A stretch of DNA of 64,000 nucleotides from Clostridiales bacterium (GCA_019416455.1 DXXG01000004.1:248001-312000); one strand, 5' to 3'. Counted from the stretch's first letter, positions 9,320 through 18,183 are shown. Notes: a model not told the origin generated them from the sequence alone. A program made the numbers and translations.

Positions 9320-10480
9320 ATGCCTTTTGAAGTTGACAACCTGCTCAATGAAACTCCTCAAACCATAAAAGTAGTCGGCGTGGGCGGCGGCGGCGGAAAC
9401 GCTGTCAACCGTATTGCCAGCGCCGGTGTGCGCAGCGTAGAGCTGGTGTGCATGAATACCGATAAACAAGCTTTGCAGCGTTCTCAGGCTGCCGTAAAGA
9501 TCCAGATCGGCGAGAAGCTGACTCAGGGCCGGGGTGCCGGTTCTAAGCCCGAGATCGGCGAAAAGGCCGCTGAAGAGAGCCGTGAGCTCATTGCCAACAC
9601 CCTGAAGGACGCCGATATGGTGTTCATCACCGCTGGTATGGGCGGCGGCACCGGCACCGGCGCTGCTCCCAAGGTGGCTCAGATCGCTCGGGAACAGGGT
9701 GCTCTCACCGTGGGCATTGTCACCAAGCCTTTTGCCTTTGAGGGCCGCCGCCGTATGGAGCAGGCTGAAAAGGGCATCGCCGCTCTCCGTGAACAGGTGG
9801 ACTCCCTGGTGGTCATCCCCAACGAGCGTTTGAAGCTGGTCAGCGAGGAGCGCATCACCTTGGCTAACGCCTTTATCGTGGCTGACGACGTGCTGCGTCA
9901 GGGCGTGCAGAGCATCTCTGACTTGATCCAGCTGCCCGGTATCGTCAACCTGGACTTCGAGGACGTGAAGTCCGTTATGGCCAACGCAGGTTACGCTCAC
10001 ATGGGCGTGGGCCATGCCAGCGGCAAGGACAAGGCCGAGCAGGCCGCTATGGCTGCTATTTCCAGCCCCCTGCTGGAGACCAAGATCGCCGGCGCCAAGG
10101 GCGTTATCATCAACATCACCTCTTCTCCCGACATCGCTCTGGACGAGATCGATACCGCTTCTCAGATCGTTACCGAGCGTGCTCATGAGGACGCCAACAT
10201 CATTTGGGGCGCTACCTTTGACGAGAACATGGAGGACGAAATGTCCGTTACCGTCATTGCCACCGGTTTCCAGGCTACCGAGGGAGAAAAGGCCAAGAAC
10301 GTGGATTCTCTGGATGTGGATATGGAACTGGACGATGATGATTTTCTGGGCAATGTCCCCACCAATGCGCCTGCCGCTCCCACTCGTTCTTCTCGGAGCC
10401 AGGAGCCTCGGGTAGACCCCGCCGTCATCGATGATGACGACACTTTCACTGACATTATGTCCATTTTCAACCGGAAGTAA
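9320..10480 (+). CDS. ftsZ: Cell-division GTPase FtsZ
   Basis: Tubulin homologue that forms the Z ring. The start at ATG 9320 (MPFEVDN) has AAGGAGG eight bases upstream, giving 386 residues. The GTP-binding signature GGGTGTG, the VGVGGGGGNAVNRI start of the Rossmann fold and the T7 loop region are clear. The C-terminus is a flexible acidic linker and ends in TFTDIMSIFNRK, the clostridial variant of the C-terminal peptide that binds FtsA/SepF-type tethers. A strong terminator follows at 10508. Confidence 0.97.
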   Translation: MPFEVDNLLNETPQTIKVVGVGGGGGNAVNRIASAGVRSVELVCMNTDKQALQRSQAAVKIQIGEKLTQGRGAGSKPEIGEKAAEESRELIANTLKDADMVFITAGMGGGTGTGAAPKVAQIAREQGALTVGIVTKPFAFEGRRRMEQAEKGIAALREQVDSLVVIPNERLKLVSEERITLANAFIVADDVLRQGVQSISDLIQLPGIVNLDFEDVKSVMANAGYAHMGVGHASGKDKAEQAAMAAISSPLLETKIAGAKGVIINITSSPDIALDEIDTASQIVTERAHEDANIIWGATFDENMEDEMSVTVIATGFQATEGEKAKNVDSLDVDMELDDDDFLGNVPTNAPAAPTRSSRSQEPRVDPAVIDDDDTFTDIMSIFNRK

Positions 10481-10507
10481 TTTCACATAGCCAATACGTG
10501 AGAAAAA

Positions 10508-10537
10508 GGGATGCGCCAACGCGGCATCCCTTTTTTT
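10508..10537 (+). terminator. Rho-independent terminator after ftsZ
   Basis: GGGATGC and GCATCCC form a seven-pair stem with a short GC-rich loop, directly followed by seven T residues. This closes the division cluster transcript. Confidence 0.85.
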
Positions 10538-10566
10538 ACGAATAAAAGCATTAGGGAGGACTTACC

Positions 10567-10956
10567 ATGAGTAAATGGATCGATGGGGTGCATCACATTG
10601 CCCTGAAACCCACAGCGGAACAGTACGAGGAGACCGTAAAATTTTACACAGAGCTTTTGGGTCTGGAGGTCAAACGGACCTGGGGTGATCCTCAGCGGCC
10701 CAACATGATGATCTCCTGCGGAGACAACTCCTGCCTGGAGATCCTCAGCAGCGAGATGCCTGCTCCTCGTGGCGGCGCTCTGGATCACCTGGCCTTTGCT
10801 ACCACACACGTGGATGAGCTGATTGAGCGGGTTCGTGCTGCCGGTTATGAGATCGCCATCGAGCCCAAAGATACCGATGTGATCGGGGCGCCTATCCATA
10901 TCGCGTTCTGCTATGGTCCCATTGGGGAGTACATCGAATTTTTCTGGGAGAAGTAA
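10567..10956 (+). CDS. VOC-superfamily (glyoxalase-like) metalloprotein
   Basis: A 129-residue protein with one pair of beta-alpha-beta-beta-beta VOC modules. Metal-ligand candidates are at the family positions: His in VHHIAL, Glu in CLEIL, His in LDHLAF and Glu in EYIEFF. Relatives include glyoxalase I and methylmalonyl-CoA epimerase; the sequence does not decide the substrate. A GGAGG lies before the ATG. The stop is two bases from the start of the fumarase-like beta subunit, so the two are probably co-transcribed. Confidence 0.75.
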   Translation: MSKWIDGVHHIALKPTAEQYEETVKFYTELLGLEVKRTWGDPQRPNMMISCGDNSCLEILSSEMPAPRGGALDHLAFATTHVDELIERVRAAGYEIAIEPKDTDVIGAPIHIAFCYGPIGEYIEFFWEK

Positions 10957-10958
10957 CT

Positions 10959-11489
10959 ATGGCTGAGACACTGCGGGTAAACACCAAAGACTTGGGGGAG
11001 ATTGCCCCCTCGCTGCGGGCGGGGCAGAGGGTGCTGCTTTCCGGAGTGTGCTATACCTCTCGGGATGCGGCCCACAAGCGGATCACCCAGATGCTGGATC
11101 GGGGAGAGGAGCCTCCCTATGACCTGAACGGCGCGGCTGTCTACTATGCTGGTCCTACTCCCGCGCCGGAGGGGCTGGCTATCGGATCCTGCGGACCCAC
11201 TACCAGCGGTCGTATGGATCCCTACACGCCTCGTTTTCTGGATCTGGGCCTGAAATGCATGATCGGCAAAGGCAAACGCAGCCCGGAAGTGGTGGAAGCC
11301 ATCCAGCGAAACGGCGCAGTGTATTTCTGTGCCATCGGCGGCGCGGGAGCTTTGGCGGCTCAATGCATTGAGAAGGCAGAGGTCATCGCTTTCGAGGACC
11401 TGGGGTGCGAGTCGGTAAAGAGACTTGTATTGAAAGATTTCCCCCTGATCGTGGCCATTGACAGTGTAGGGGGCAACATTGTAAAATAA
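10959..11489 (+). CDS. fumB: Class I fumarase/tartrate dehydratase beta subunit
   Basis: The beta part of a two-subunit Fe-S hydro-lyase (fumarate hydratase or L-tartrate dehydratase). The 176 residues contain the typical swivelling domain: LSGVCYTSRDAAH, the YYAGPTPAP loop, GSCGPTTSGRMD, IGKGKRS, and GGAGAL. The alpha subunit that carries the Fe-S cluster cysteines is not adjacent and not seen in the window. It must be elsewhere for this gene to function. It is coupled to the upstream VOC gene by a two-base gap. Confidence 0.85.
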   Translation: MAETLRVNTKDLGEIAPSLRAGQRVLLSGVCYTSRDAAHKRITQMLDRGEEPPYDLNGAAVYYAGPTPAPEGLAIGSCGPTTSGRMDPYTPRFLDLGLKCMIGKGKRSPEVVEAIQRNGAVYFCAIGGAGALAAQCIEKAEVIAFEDLGCESVKRLVLKDFPLIVAIDSVGGNIVK

Positions 11490-11549
11490 AGCTTTCCGGA
11501 AAGTTGATGTCCGGAAAAGCGGACATTTCCACAGAAGGAGAGAAGTTGT

Positions 11550-12734
11550 TTGTTTGATGGGATCATGAAGGCTTTCGTCCGGGGATACGGCCAGACGGAT
11601 GAGCCCAGCGTTCGAGAAAAAAGCGGCCGTGTGGCAGGTATGGTGGGGATCGTCACCAATCTGCTGCTTTTTGCCATCAAGCTGGCGGCAGGATTTATTT
11701 CCGGCAGCGTGGCTGTGATGGCTGACGCCGTGAACAACCTGACAGATTCCGGTTCTTCCATCGTTATGCTGGTGGGGTTCAAACTGGCGGGAAAGCCCGC
11801 TGACGAAAAGCATCCCTTTGGCCATGCACGCATCGAGTATCTGTCCGGAGTGATCGTGTCCTTTATCGTCCTGTTTTTGGGTGTGGAACTGGGCATGACT
11901 TCTATCGAGAAGATCATCACACCAGAGGCGGCGGAGTTCAACGTTTTGACTCTCTCAGTGCTGGTGGTGTCCATCCTGATCAAGCTGTGGCAGTGCTTTT
12001 TCTACCGCAGCGTGGGAAAGACCATTCACTCTGATACGGTGTTTGCCACCTCCAGTGACAGCCGCAACGACGTGATCGCCACTTCTGTGGTTCTGCTGGG
12101 GGCTGTGATCACCCGGTTCACCAACGTGAATCTGGACGGTATTTTGGGTTTGGCTGTGGCGGCCTTTATCGTGGTGTCCGGTGTGAAACTGATCATGGAA
12201 ACGGGCAATCCCTTGTTGGGTATGGCTCCGGATGAAAATCTGGTCAAGACCATCTACGAAAAGATCCTGTCCTACGAGGGTATTTTCGGTATCCACGACT
12301 TGACGGTCCACAACTACGGAGAGGGCAAATGCTTTGCCTCTGTTCACTGCGAGGTTCCCGCGGAACGGGATATCCTTGTCAGTCATGACATTATCGATAA
12401 CATCGAGCGTGACTTCCAGCGTGACTTGGGCATCCATCTGGTCATCCATCTTGACCCGGTAGTCACTGAGGACGAGCGCACCAACAAGCTGCGGGATCAG
12501 GTCCGCAAGCTGCTGCGTGTGGTGTATCCTCAGGCATCAGTCCACGATTTCCGTGTGGTGTGGGGCGTGACCCACTCCAATGTAGTGTTCGATATCGCGG
12601 TGCCTTTTTCTCTTAAGGAGACCGACCAGCAGATCAAGGAGCGGGTGGATCAGGCAATCAAGACCCTGGACCCGGATTACCGCACTGTGGTCACTGTGGA
12701 CCGGGAAAGCACTGTGAACGAGATGGAATCCTAA
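11550..12734 (+). CDS. Cation diffusion facilitator (CDF) efflux transporter
   Basis: A 394-residue divalent-metal/proton antiporter of the FieF/MntE class. The TTG start at 11550 has AGGAGAG six bases upstream. Six membrane helices span about residues 25-220. The metal-site helix DAVNNLTDSGSSIV and the HPFGHARIEYLSG loop are typical, and a second site helix holds SDSRND. The C-terminal cytoplasmic domain is about 180 residues, long for the family. The metal is not predictable with confidence; NxxD in place of the Zn-type HxxxD fits Mn or Fe transporters. Confidence 0.85.
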   Translation: MFDGIMKAFVRGYGQTDEPSVREKSGRVAGMVGIVTNLLLFAIKLAAGFISGSVAVMADAVNNLTDSGSSIVMLVGFKLAGKPADEKHPFGHARIEYLSGVIVSFIVLFLGVELGMTSIEKIITPEAAEFNVLTLSVLVVSILIKLWQCFFYRSVGKTIHSDTVFATSSDSRNDVIATSVVLLGAVITRFTNVNLDGILGLAVAAFIVVSGVKLIMETGNPLLGMAPDENLVKTIYEKILSYEGIFGIHDLTVHNYGEGKCFASVHCEVPAERDILVSHDIIDNIERDFQRDLGIHLVIHLDPVVTEDERTNKLRDQVRKLLRVVYPQASVHDFRVVWGVTHSNVVFDIAVPFSLKETDQQIKERVDQAIKTLDPDYRTVVTVDRESTVNEMES

Positions 12735-12756
12735 ACAAGAGCGAAACGATCAAAGA

Positions 12757-12785
12757 CAAAAAATAAAACCTCCCGAAAGGGGAGG
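12757..12785 (-). terminator. Terminator of the leftward glutamate synthase operon
   Basis: CCTCCC (12769-12774) pairs with GGGAGG (12780-12785). On the minus strand the stem is followed by TTTTATTTTTT, so it ends leftward transcription coming from the ANTAR gene. Confidence 0.7.
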
Positions 12786-12804
12786 CCATAAAGAGCGTTT
12801 GTTA

Positions 12805-12839
12805 GGACGGCATGACGGAATGGTCACGCCGTCCTTTTT
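12805..12839 (+). terminator. Terminator of the rightward CDF gene
   Basis: A 12-pair stem with one mismatch (GGACGGCATGAC against GTCACGCCGTCC), six-base loop, followed by TTTTT on the plus strand. With the hairpin at 12757-12785 it separates two convergent transcripts. Confidence 0.75.
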
Positions 12840-12880
12840 ATATAGAGGAAAGCTGCACTCCGTCTATATAGGAACATGGT

Positions 12881-13474
12881 TTAGGAGATGGAGGCGTAAA
12901 GTTTGATGATATTTTTCGCTGCTTCTTTTTTAGGAATGCAGTTATCCATGGCGTTTTTTTCTATGTAGTGATGCGCTTGAGGTTCTGTCATCTTCAGCTC
13001 GCTGATGAGCAAGCATTTGGCCCTGTTGACGATGCGGATCTCTTCCATTCGTTCTTCAATGGAGGATGTTTTCTGTTCCATTTTCCGCAGTCTTTCCCGG
13101 GCGCTGGCCATCCAGTTGAGGGCTTGCAGCAAAAGGGTCTTGTTGGTGGGCTTGGGAAGGGTGAATACACCGTGTTCCGCCACCTCGTCATGCACTTCGG
13201 CGTAAATGTCGGAACGGGAGAGCAGGAGCACGATGGTGGTTTGAGAACGACAGCAGTCGATGGCGAAACGGGTGCCTGATTCATCTGGAAGAGGGGAATT
13301 GACGATGACGAAATCAAAGTCCCGCGAGGCCAGATACCGTTTCGCCTCACTAACGCTTGCCGCTGTATGTATGGGTTGGTATTGGGAAGAAGGGAGCAGT
13401 TCTGCGGCTGCCGTGTAAAAATTCCCTGACGCGGAAACGATGAGAAGGCTGTAAACGCGTTCTTTCAAACTCAT
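12881..13474 (-). CDS. ANTAR-domain antiterminator with degenerate receiver domain
   Basis: RNA-binding regulator of 197 residues: an N-terminal receiver-like fold (about 1-120), a coiled linker rich in Glu and Arg, and a C-terminal ANTAR three-helix domain (about 135-190, with RIVNRAKCLLI and KKEAAKNII). The receiver lacks the phosphorylation chemistry: the acidic pair is Ser-Ala in LLIVSASG, and the acceptor aspartate position reads Asn in FVIVNSPLPDESG, while the late Lys (LPKP) is kept. It therefore probably senses something other than phosphorylation. It is the last gene of the glutamate synthase/glnA operon (21 bases after glnA). Related NitR-type ANTAR proteins control glutamine synthetase and glutamate synthase in clostridia. 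Candidate target hairpins lie at 18184-18250 and 18455-18627. Confidence 0.85.
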   Translation of the reverse strand: MSLKERVYSLLIVSASGNFYTAAAELLPSSQYQPIHTAASVSEAKRYLASRDFDFVIVNSPLPDESGTRFAIDCCRSQTTIVLLLSRSDIYAEVHDEVAEHGVFTLPKPTNKTLLLQALNWMASARERLRKMEQKTSSIEERMEEIRIVNRAKCLLISELKMTEPQAHHYIEKNAMDNCIPKKEAAKNIIKLYASIS

Positions 13475-13495
13475 AGCATGCTCCCTCCTTTCGGT

Positions 13496-14707
13496 TTATT
13501 TGTTACAGTAAATATCCAAAACAGCAGCGGGGATATGTTCCGCGATGAACTGGCTTTTCATGGCGATAGAACGGGCTTCATCCAAAGAGCAAGGCAGCTT
13601 CTGCAATTTGGAGGTCAGTTCTGTGTCGGCCTTAAAAAGGTTCTTATTGATCACTGGGGGCATATCCAACTTGTTTTTGATCCCATACAAGCCCGCGTAG
13701 ATCAGCAGGGCAAAAGCCAGGTAAGGGTTGGCGGTAGGATCAGGGGAGCGCAGTTCCGCCCGGCGGTATTCACCCCTGGCAGCGGGGATCCGGACCAGCT
13801 GGCTTCTGTTTTCGCTGGACCAGGATACATAGCGGGGCGCCCGGTTGTGTCCAAAACGATGATAGGATTCCTCTGTGGGATTGAGAAACAGCGTCATTTC
13901 AGAGGCTTTCGCAAGAACGCCCGCGATGATATGAGGCAGGTTATCCGTCCTGTCCTGAGACTGTATGGACATGTTGATGTGGAATCCGTTGCCGGGCATG
14001 TTGTCCAGGGGTTTGGGAGAAAAATCAGCACAAAGCCCGTTGCGGCGGGCGATGGTTTTGACGATGGTCTGAAAGGTCATCACGTTGTCCGCGGCTGTCA
14101 GGGGGTCGGAGTAGCGGAAGTCGATCTCGTTCTGTCCCGGGCCGCCTTCATGGTGAGAGCTTTCCGGACGGATCCCCATCTGCTCTAAGGTCAGGCAGAT
14201 CTCCCGGCGGATATTTTCGCTCTTGTCGTCAGGAGCCATGTCCATGTACCCGGCCTCATCATAAGGAGTTTTCGTCGGCTTGCCGTTCTGGTCCAGCTCA
14301 AAAAGATAAAACTCCTGCTCCGCTCCGAAATAGAAGGAGACTCCCGCGTCGTCAGCGGCTTGGATGGCTTGTTTCAGTAAATAGCGGGTATCGCACTCAT
14401 AAGGCTTTCCAGAAGGGTAGGATACGCCGCTAAACATCCTCACCACTTTTCCGTGTTCCGGACGCCAGGGGAGCGCCATCAGAGTTTCGCTGTCCGGCAT
14501 CAAAAACAGGTCGGAATAGGTCTCGTCGCCATAACCTTCCACAGAGGAAGCGTCAAAAGCAATGCCATATTCAAAGGCCCGATCCAGTTCTTCCGGCATG
14601 ATCGATATGTTTTTCTGCTTCCCGAACACATCGCAGAAAGCAAGGCGGATGAATTTCACGTCATCCTCCCTGACATACTGTTTTACCTCTTCCTTTGAAT
14701 ATTTCAT
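13496..14707 (-). CDS. glnA: Glutamine synthetase type I, short form
   Basis: Makes glutamine from glutamate, ammonium and ATP in the cytoplasm. At 403 residues it is shorter than the usual 440-470. The core motifs are present: VEGYGDETYSDLFL, the metal-binding GAEQEFYLFE, HHEGGPGQNEIDF, PGNGFHINM, NRAPRYVSWSSENRSQLVRIP, and RSPDPTANPYLAFA. AGAGGTAA precedes the ATG. It lies 17 bases after the GXGXG glutamate synthase subunit and 21 bases before the ANTAR gene, so it is one operon with both. A second, unrelated synthetase (GlnN) is encoded divergently. Confidence 0.93.
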   Translation of the reverse strand: MKYSKEEVKQYVREDDVKFIRLAFCDVFGKQKNISIMPEELDRAFEYGIAFDASSVEGYGDETYSDLFLMPDSETLMALPWRPEHGKVVRMFSGVSYPSGKPYECDTRYLLKQAIQAADDAGVSFYFGAEQEFYLFELDQNGKPTKTPYDEAGYMDMAPDDKSENIRREICLTLEQMGIRPESSHHEGGPGQNEIDFRYSDPLTAADNVMTFQTIVKTIARRNGLCADFSPKPLDNMPGNGFHINMSIQSQDRTDNLPHIIAGVLAKASEMTLFLNPTEESYHRFGHNRAPRYVSWSSENRSQLVRIPAARGEYRRAELRSPDPTANPYLAFALLIYAGLYGIKNKLDMPPVINKNLFKADTELTSKLQKLPCSLDEARSIAMKSQFIAEHIPAAVLDIYCNK

Positions 14708-14724
14708 AAGCTTACCTCTTTCTT

Positions 14725-15444
14725 TTAGTTTGCCACATACATCTGTTTGTATGGATTTTTACTGTCAGGGGTCACTACGGTGAACTCCGAATCCATGATT
14801 TCCTTCATGCTAAGGCCGAAAACCTGACAATATTCTGTAAGTTCCGCTTGGATCTCTTCCCGGTCATGGGCGGAAGCGGTGGTGACGCAGACATTATGGG
14901 GAAAGGAAATGCCGTCGGTGTTGCCTCTGAGGATCATTTTCCCCCCATGCATCCCCGTGCAGGGGAAATTGCCCACAATGTTGCGTTGATTCTGACTCAG
15001 GCCCAGGACGATGATCACGCCGCCGGCTTGGTATTCCCCAAGGAAACTGCCTGCTTTACCGCCGATGATCATAACAGGGACTTTGTCTTTGTATGCTTTC
15101 ATATGGATCCCGGCGCGATATCCCGCGTCGCCCTGCACGTAGATCTTTCCGCCCCGCATGGCGTAGCCGGCGGCGTCTCCGATGTTGCCATGGATGATGA
15201 TCGTACCATCGTTCATGGTATCTCCCACCGCGTCCTGGGCGTTCCCGTTCACTTCGATGACAGCGCCGTCCAGGTAAGCACCCAGGGCGTTGCCGGGAGT
15301 TCCGTCGATGGTGATGCGTTTCTCTCTCATACCGGCGGCGATGAACCGCTGTCCACAGCAGTTGGATAGGACCACATCTGTATCTGACGCGCGGATCTTT
15401 TGGTTCAATAGTTTGTGGTCAAGATCTATAACACTCAGTACCAT
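14725..15444 (-). CDS. Glutamate synthase GXGXG-domain subunit
   Basis: Stand-alone version of the C-terminal beta-helix domain of glutamate synthase, 239 residues. It has repeated Gly-x-Gly turns (GTPGNALGAYLDG, GDTMNDGTIIIHGNIGDAAG, GKIYVQGDAGYRAGIHM and others). In split archaeal-type enzymes it stabilises the complex and the ammonia tunnel. I start it at ATG 15444 (MVLSVIDLDH), with GGAGGT 13 bases upstream, a rather long spacing. It follows the ferredoxin/FMN subunit after 115 bases that hold no gene I can support. Confidence 0.88.
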   Translation of the reverse strand: MVLSVIDLDHKLLNQKIRASDTDVVLSNCCGQRFIAAGMREKRITIDGTPGNALGAYLDGAVIEVNGNAQDAVGDTMNDGTIIIHGNIGDAAGYAMRGGKIYVQGDAGYRAGIHMKAYKDKVPVMIIGGKAGSFLGEYQAGGVIIVLGLSQNQRNIVGNFPCTGMHGGKMILRGNTDGISFPHNVCVTTASAHDREEIQAELTEYCQVFGLSMKEIMDSEFTVVTPDSKNPYKQMYVAN

Positions 15445-15559
15445 AGTATTATACTGCACCTCCAAATATTTTTCTACGGTCCTGGGAAAATGATGCCATA
15501 AAAGAAGAGGACCGTCAGCAGACCGGAGCGGGCTACCTCCATGGGCGTCCGCTTCCGCC

Positions 15560-17065
15560 TTATTCTCCGGCGTGAGAGATCCCAAGGATCGCCAGCTCTT
15601 TGTCGGTTAGCCCGATGCCCCGGAGCATCAGACGGTTGCCCCGCAAGGCTTCAATGGAGTTGATCCCCATGCCGCCCATGAGCTCTTTGATCTCATGGCG
15701 CCAGGCGGTCATCAGGTTGACAAGCCGCTTGCTGCCGGTTTCCGGATCCAGCCTCTTTACAAGTTCCGGCCGCTGAGTGGCGATCCCCCAGTTGCACTTG
15801 CCGCTTTGGCAGGTGCGGCACAGGTGACATCCGAGAGCCAGGAGGGCAGCGGTGGCGATGTAGCAGGCATCGGCGCCAAGTGCGATGGCCTTTACCACAT
15901 CGGCCGCACTGCGGATAGCGCCTCCGGCCACAATGGAGACATTGTTTCGGATCCCTTCGTCCCGCAGCCGCTTGTCAACAGCCGCCAGCGCAAGCTCGAT
16001 CGGAATACCTACATTGTCCCGGATCCTGGTGGGAGCCGCGCCTGTACCGCCCCGGAAGCCGTCGATGGCGATGATGTCCGCACCGCTTCGGGCGATTCCG
16101 CTGGCGATGGCTGCGATGTTGTGCACGGCAGCCACCTTGACGATGACAGGCTTTTTGTATTCCGTGGCTTCTTTCAAAGAATATACCAGCTGCCGCAGAT
16201 CTTCGATGGAGTAGATGTCGTGGTGGGGAGCCGGGGAGATGGCGTCCGAGCCTTCTGGGATCATACGGGTGCGGGAAACGTCCCCTACGATTTTCGTGCC
16301 GGGAAGGTGACCACCGATGCCGGGCTTGGCGCCTTGGCCCATTTTGATCTCCACAGCGGCGCCGGCTTCCAGGTAATCCTTGTGGACGCCGAAACGGCCC
16401 GAAGCCACCTGAACGATGGTGTTTTCTCCGTAGCAATAGAAATCTTCGTGGAGGCCGCCCTCGCCGGTGTTATAATAGATCCCCAGTTCCTGCGCGGCAG
16501 ACGCTAGGGCTCTATGGGCGTTGTAACTGATGGAACCATAGCTCATGGCGGAGAACATCACCGGCATGGAGAGTTCCATCTGAGGCTCCAATTTGCAAAG
16601 GATCTGGCCGTTTTCGTCCTTTTCGATCCGGGAAGGTTTTTTCCCCAGAAATACCTTCGTTTCCATGGGCTCTCGAAGAGGATCGATCGAGGGATTCGTC
16701 ACCTGGGACGCGTTGATGAGGATCTTATCCCAATATACCGGCAGGGGATTGGGGTTGCCCATAGAAGAGAGCAGCACGCCGCCGCTGTTGGCTTGTTTGT
16801 AGATCTCCTTGATGGTGTCCTCCTGCCAGTTGGCGTTTTCACGGAGCCGGCAGTCGCTCTTGACGATCTTGAGCGCCCGTGTGGGGCAGAAGGAGACACA
16901 GCGTTGGCAGTTGACGCATTTGGATTCGTCCGCCAGCATTACCTTCCTATCCTCGTCATAGGAATGGACTTGGTTGGCGCACTGCTGTTCACATACACGG
17001 CAGTTGATACAGCGAGCGTTATTTCTCACCACTTCAAATTCAGGATAAATAAACTCCAATCCCAT
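15560..17065 (-). CDS. Glutamate synthase FMN/Fe-S subunit with N-terminal ferredoxin domain
   Basis: Central synthase subunit, which aminates 2-oxoglutarate to glutamate using reduced ferredoxin-like centres. The 501 residues start with two 4Fe-4S motifs (CINCRVCEQQC and CVNCQRCVSFCP, residues about 16-65), then the FMN-binding TIM barrel. Visible there are AMSYGSISYNAH, GEGGLHEDF, GQGAKPGIGGHLPG, RGGTGAAP and the Fe-S ligand loop CHLCRTCQSGKCNWG. The ATG at 17065 overlaps the stop of the glutaminase subunit (TAATG), so translation is coupled. No NADPH-type GltD subunit lies nearby; the built-in ferredoxin domain suggests a ferredoxin-linked enzyme. Confidence 0.92.
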   Translation of the reverse strand: MGLEFIYPEFEVVRNNARCINCRVCEQQCANQVHSYDEDRKVMLADESKCVNCQRCVSFCPTRALKIVKSDCRLRENANWQEDTIKEIYKQANSGGVLLSSMGNPNPLPVYWDKILINASQVTNPSIDPLREPMETKVFLGKKPSRIEKDENGQILCKLEPQMELSMPVMFSAMSYGSISYNAHRALASAAQELGIYYNTGEGGLHEDFYCYGENTIVQVASGRFGVHKDYLEAGAAVEIKMGQGAKPGIGGHLPGTKIVGDVSRTRMIPEGSDAISPAPHHDIYSIEDLRQLVYSLKEATEYKKPVIVKVAAVHNIAAIASGIARSGADIIAIDGFRGGTGAAPTRIRDNVGIPIELALAAVDKRLRDEGIRNNVSIVAGGAIRSAADVVKAIALGADACYIATAALLALGCHLCRTCQSGKCNWGIATQRPELVKRLDPETGSKRLVNLMTAWRHEIKELMGGMGINSIEALRGNRLMLRGIGLTDKELAILGISHAGE

Positions 17066-18162
17066 TAGTACGCACCGTCCTTTACATGAACTATTACTGC
17101 TTCTCCGCCTGACGGAGCATAGATGTTTTCCGCGTTTGGCTCCATAATGCGAATGGACGCTTCCTCGCTGGCGATAAAGACCTTGTCGTCCTTTTCTCCC
17201 ACCACCATGGAGCGGAGCTTCAAACGGTCGTTCAGTGCCATCAGACCGCCGTTGAAACCGAACACGATGGAAAAGGGCCCGGTGACCAAAAGGCTGGAGA
17301 AAACCGTGCGGAGGTATTTCAGCTTTTCCCGCTCTTTGGGATCTGTCTTTGCGGCGATAGTGCTCCAGAACGGAGCGGCGATGACGCTGGCAGCTTCGTC
17401 TAGGGAAAGTTTCTGCACACGAAGCAAATAGTCCATGATATAGGTGATGACTTCCGTATCGGTCTGCAGCGTGCACCGATATCCAAACATTTCGATGAAT
17501 CTGCGGTTGGCGTCGTAAGAGGAGATCTCACCGTTATGTACGATGGAATAGTCCAGCAAGGCGAAGGGATGAGCGCCGCCCCACCAGCCGGGAGTATTGG
17601 TAGGGTATCTTCCGTGGGCGGTCCAGGAATACCCCTCGTATTCGTCTAATTTATAAAAGACGCCAACATCTTCCGGGAAGCCCACGGCTTTGAAGGCTCC
17701 CATATTTTTTCCGCTGGAAAAAACGTATGTGCCTGGCATTTCGGTGTTGATCTTCATAACGGTACGGGCCACAAATTCCTTTTCGTCGATCTGAAGATTT
17801 ACAAGCGTGGAACGAAAAGGGGAGACGAAGTATCTCCATATGATGGGTTCGTCTGTAATGGCGGGGATCTTTCTTGTGGGGATGATCTCGGATTTTACGA
17901 TCTCGAACCGCTCTTTCAAAAAGGCTTCGCAGTTTTTACGGGACGCTCTGTCGTCATAAAACATATGCAAAGCGTAAAACTCCTTATATTCGGGGTAAAT
18001 ACCGTATGCCGCGAAACCGCCCCCCAGGCCGTTGGAACGGTCATGCATAGGTTTCATGGATTCGATGATCTTTTCCCCGGTCATTTTGTTTCCGTCTTTG
18101 GAGATCACTGCGGCGATGGCACAACCGGAGGGGATGCGCACTTGGCCTTCCTTACTGTTCAT
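17065..18162 (-). CDS. Glutamate synthase glutaminase (class II amidotransferase) subunit
   Basis: Splits glutamine and passes ammonia to the FMN subunit. The 365-residue protein begins with a 13-residue stretch ending in SG before Cys14 (CAIAAVIS), which would be the N-terminal nucleophile after removal of a propeptide. Further class II motifs are RSNGLGGGFAAYGIYP, HGRYPTNTPGWWGGAHPF and HNGEISSYDANRRF. AAGGTAGG lies before the ATG. First gene of the leftward operon, behind a leader with a terminator (18184-18245) and a consensus promoter (18262-18290). Confidence 0.9.
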   Translation of the reverse strand: MNSKEGQVRIPSGCAIAAVISKDGNKMTGEKIIESMKPMHDRSNGLGGGFAAYGIYPEYKEFYALHMFYDDRASRKNCEAFLKERFEIVKSEIIPTRKIPAITDEPIIWRYFVSPFRSTLVNLQIDEKEFVARTVMKINTEMPGTYVFSSGKNMGAFKAVGFPEDVGVFYKLDEYEGYSWTAHGRYPTNTPGWWGGAHPFALLDYSIVHNGEISSYDANRRFIEMFGYRCTLQTDTEVITYIMDYLLRVQKLSLDEAASVIAAPFWSTIAAKTDPKEREKLKYLRTVFSSLLVTGPFSIVFGFNGGLMALNDRLKLRSMVVGEKDDKVFIASEEASIRIMEPNAENIYAPSGGEAVIVHVKDGAY

Positions 18163-18183
18163 AGCGCTTGCCTACCTTTCGTG

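Noticed and set aside
14708..15559. Extra leader peptide before the GXGXG subunit (frame from 15585)
   Set aside because: The first 47 codons overlap the previous stop and show no domain; the start at 15444 fits the family.
17066..17476. Upstream in-frame extension of the glutamate synthase FMN subunit
   Set aside because: The extra 137 codons overlap the glutaminase gene and look non-coding; the TAATG overlap at 17065 gives a natural start.
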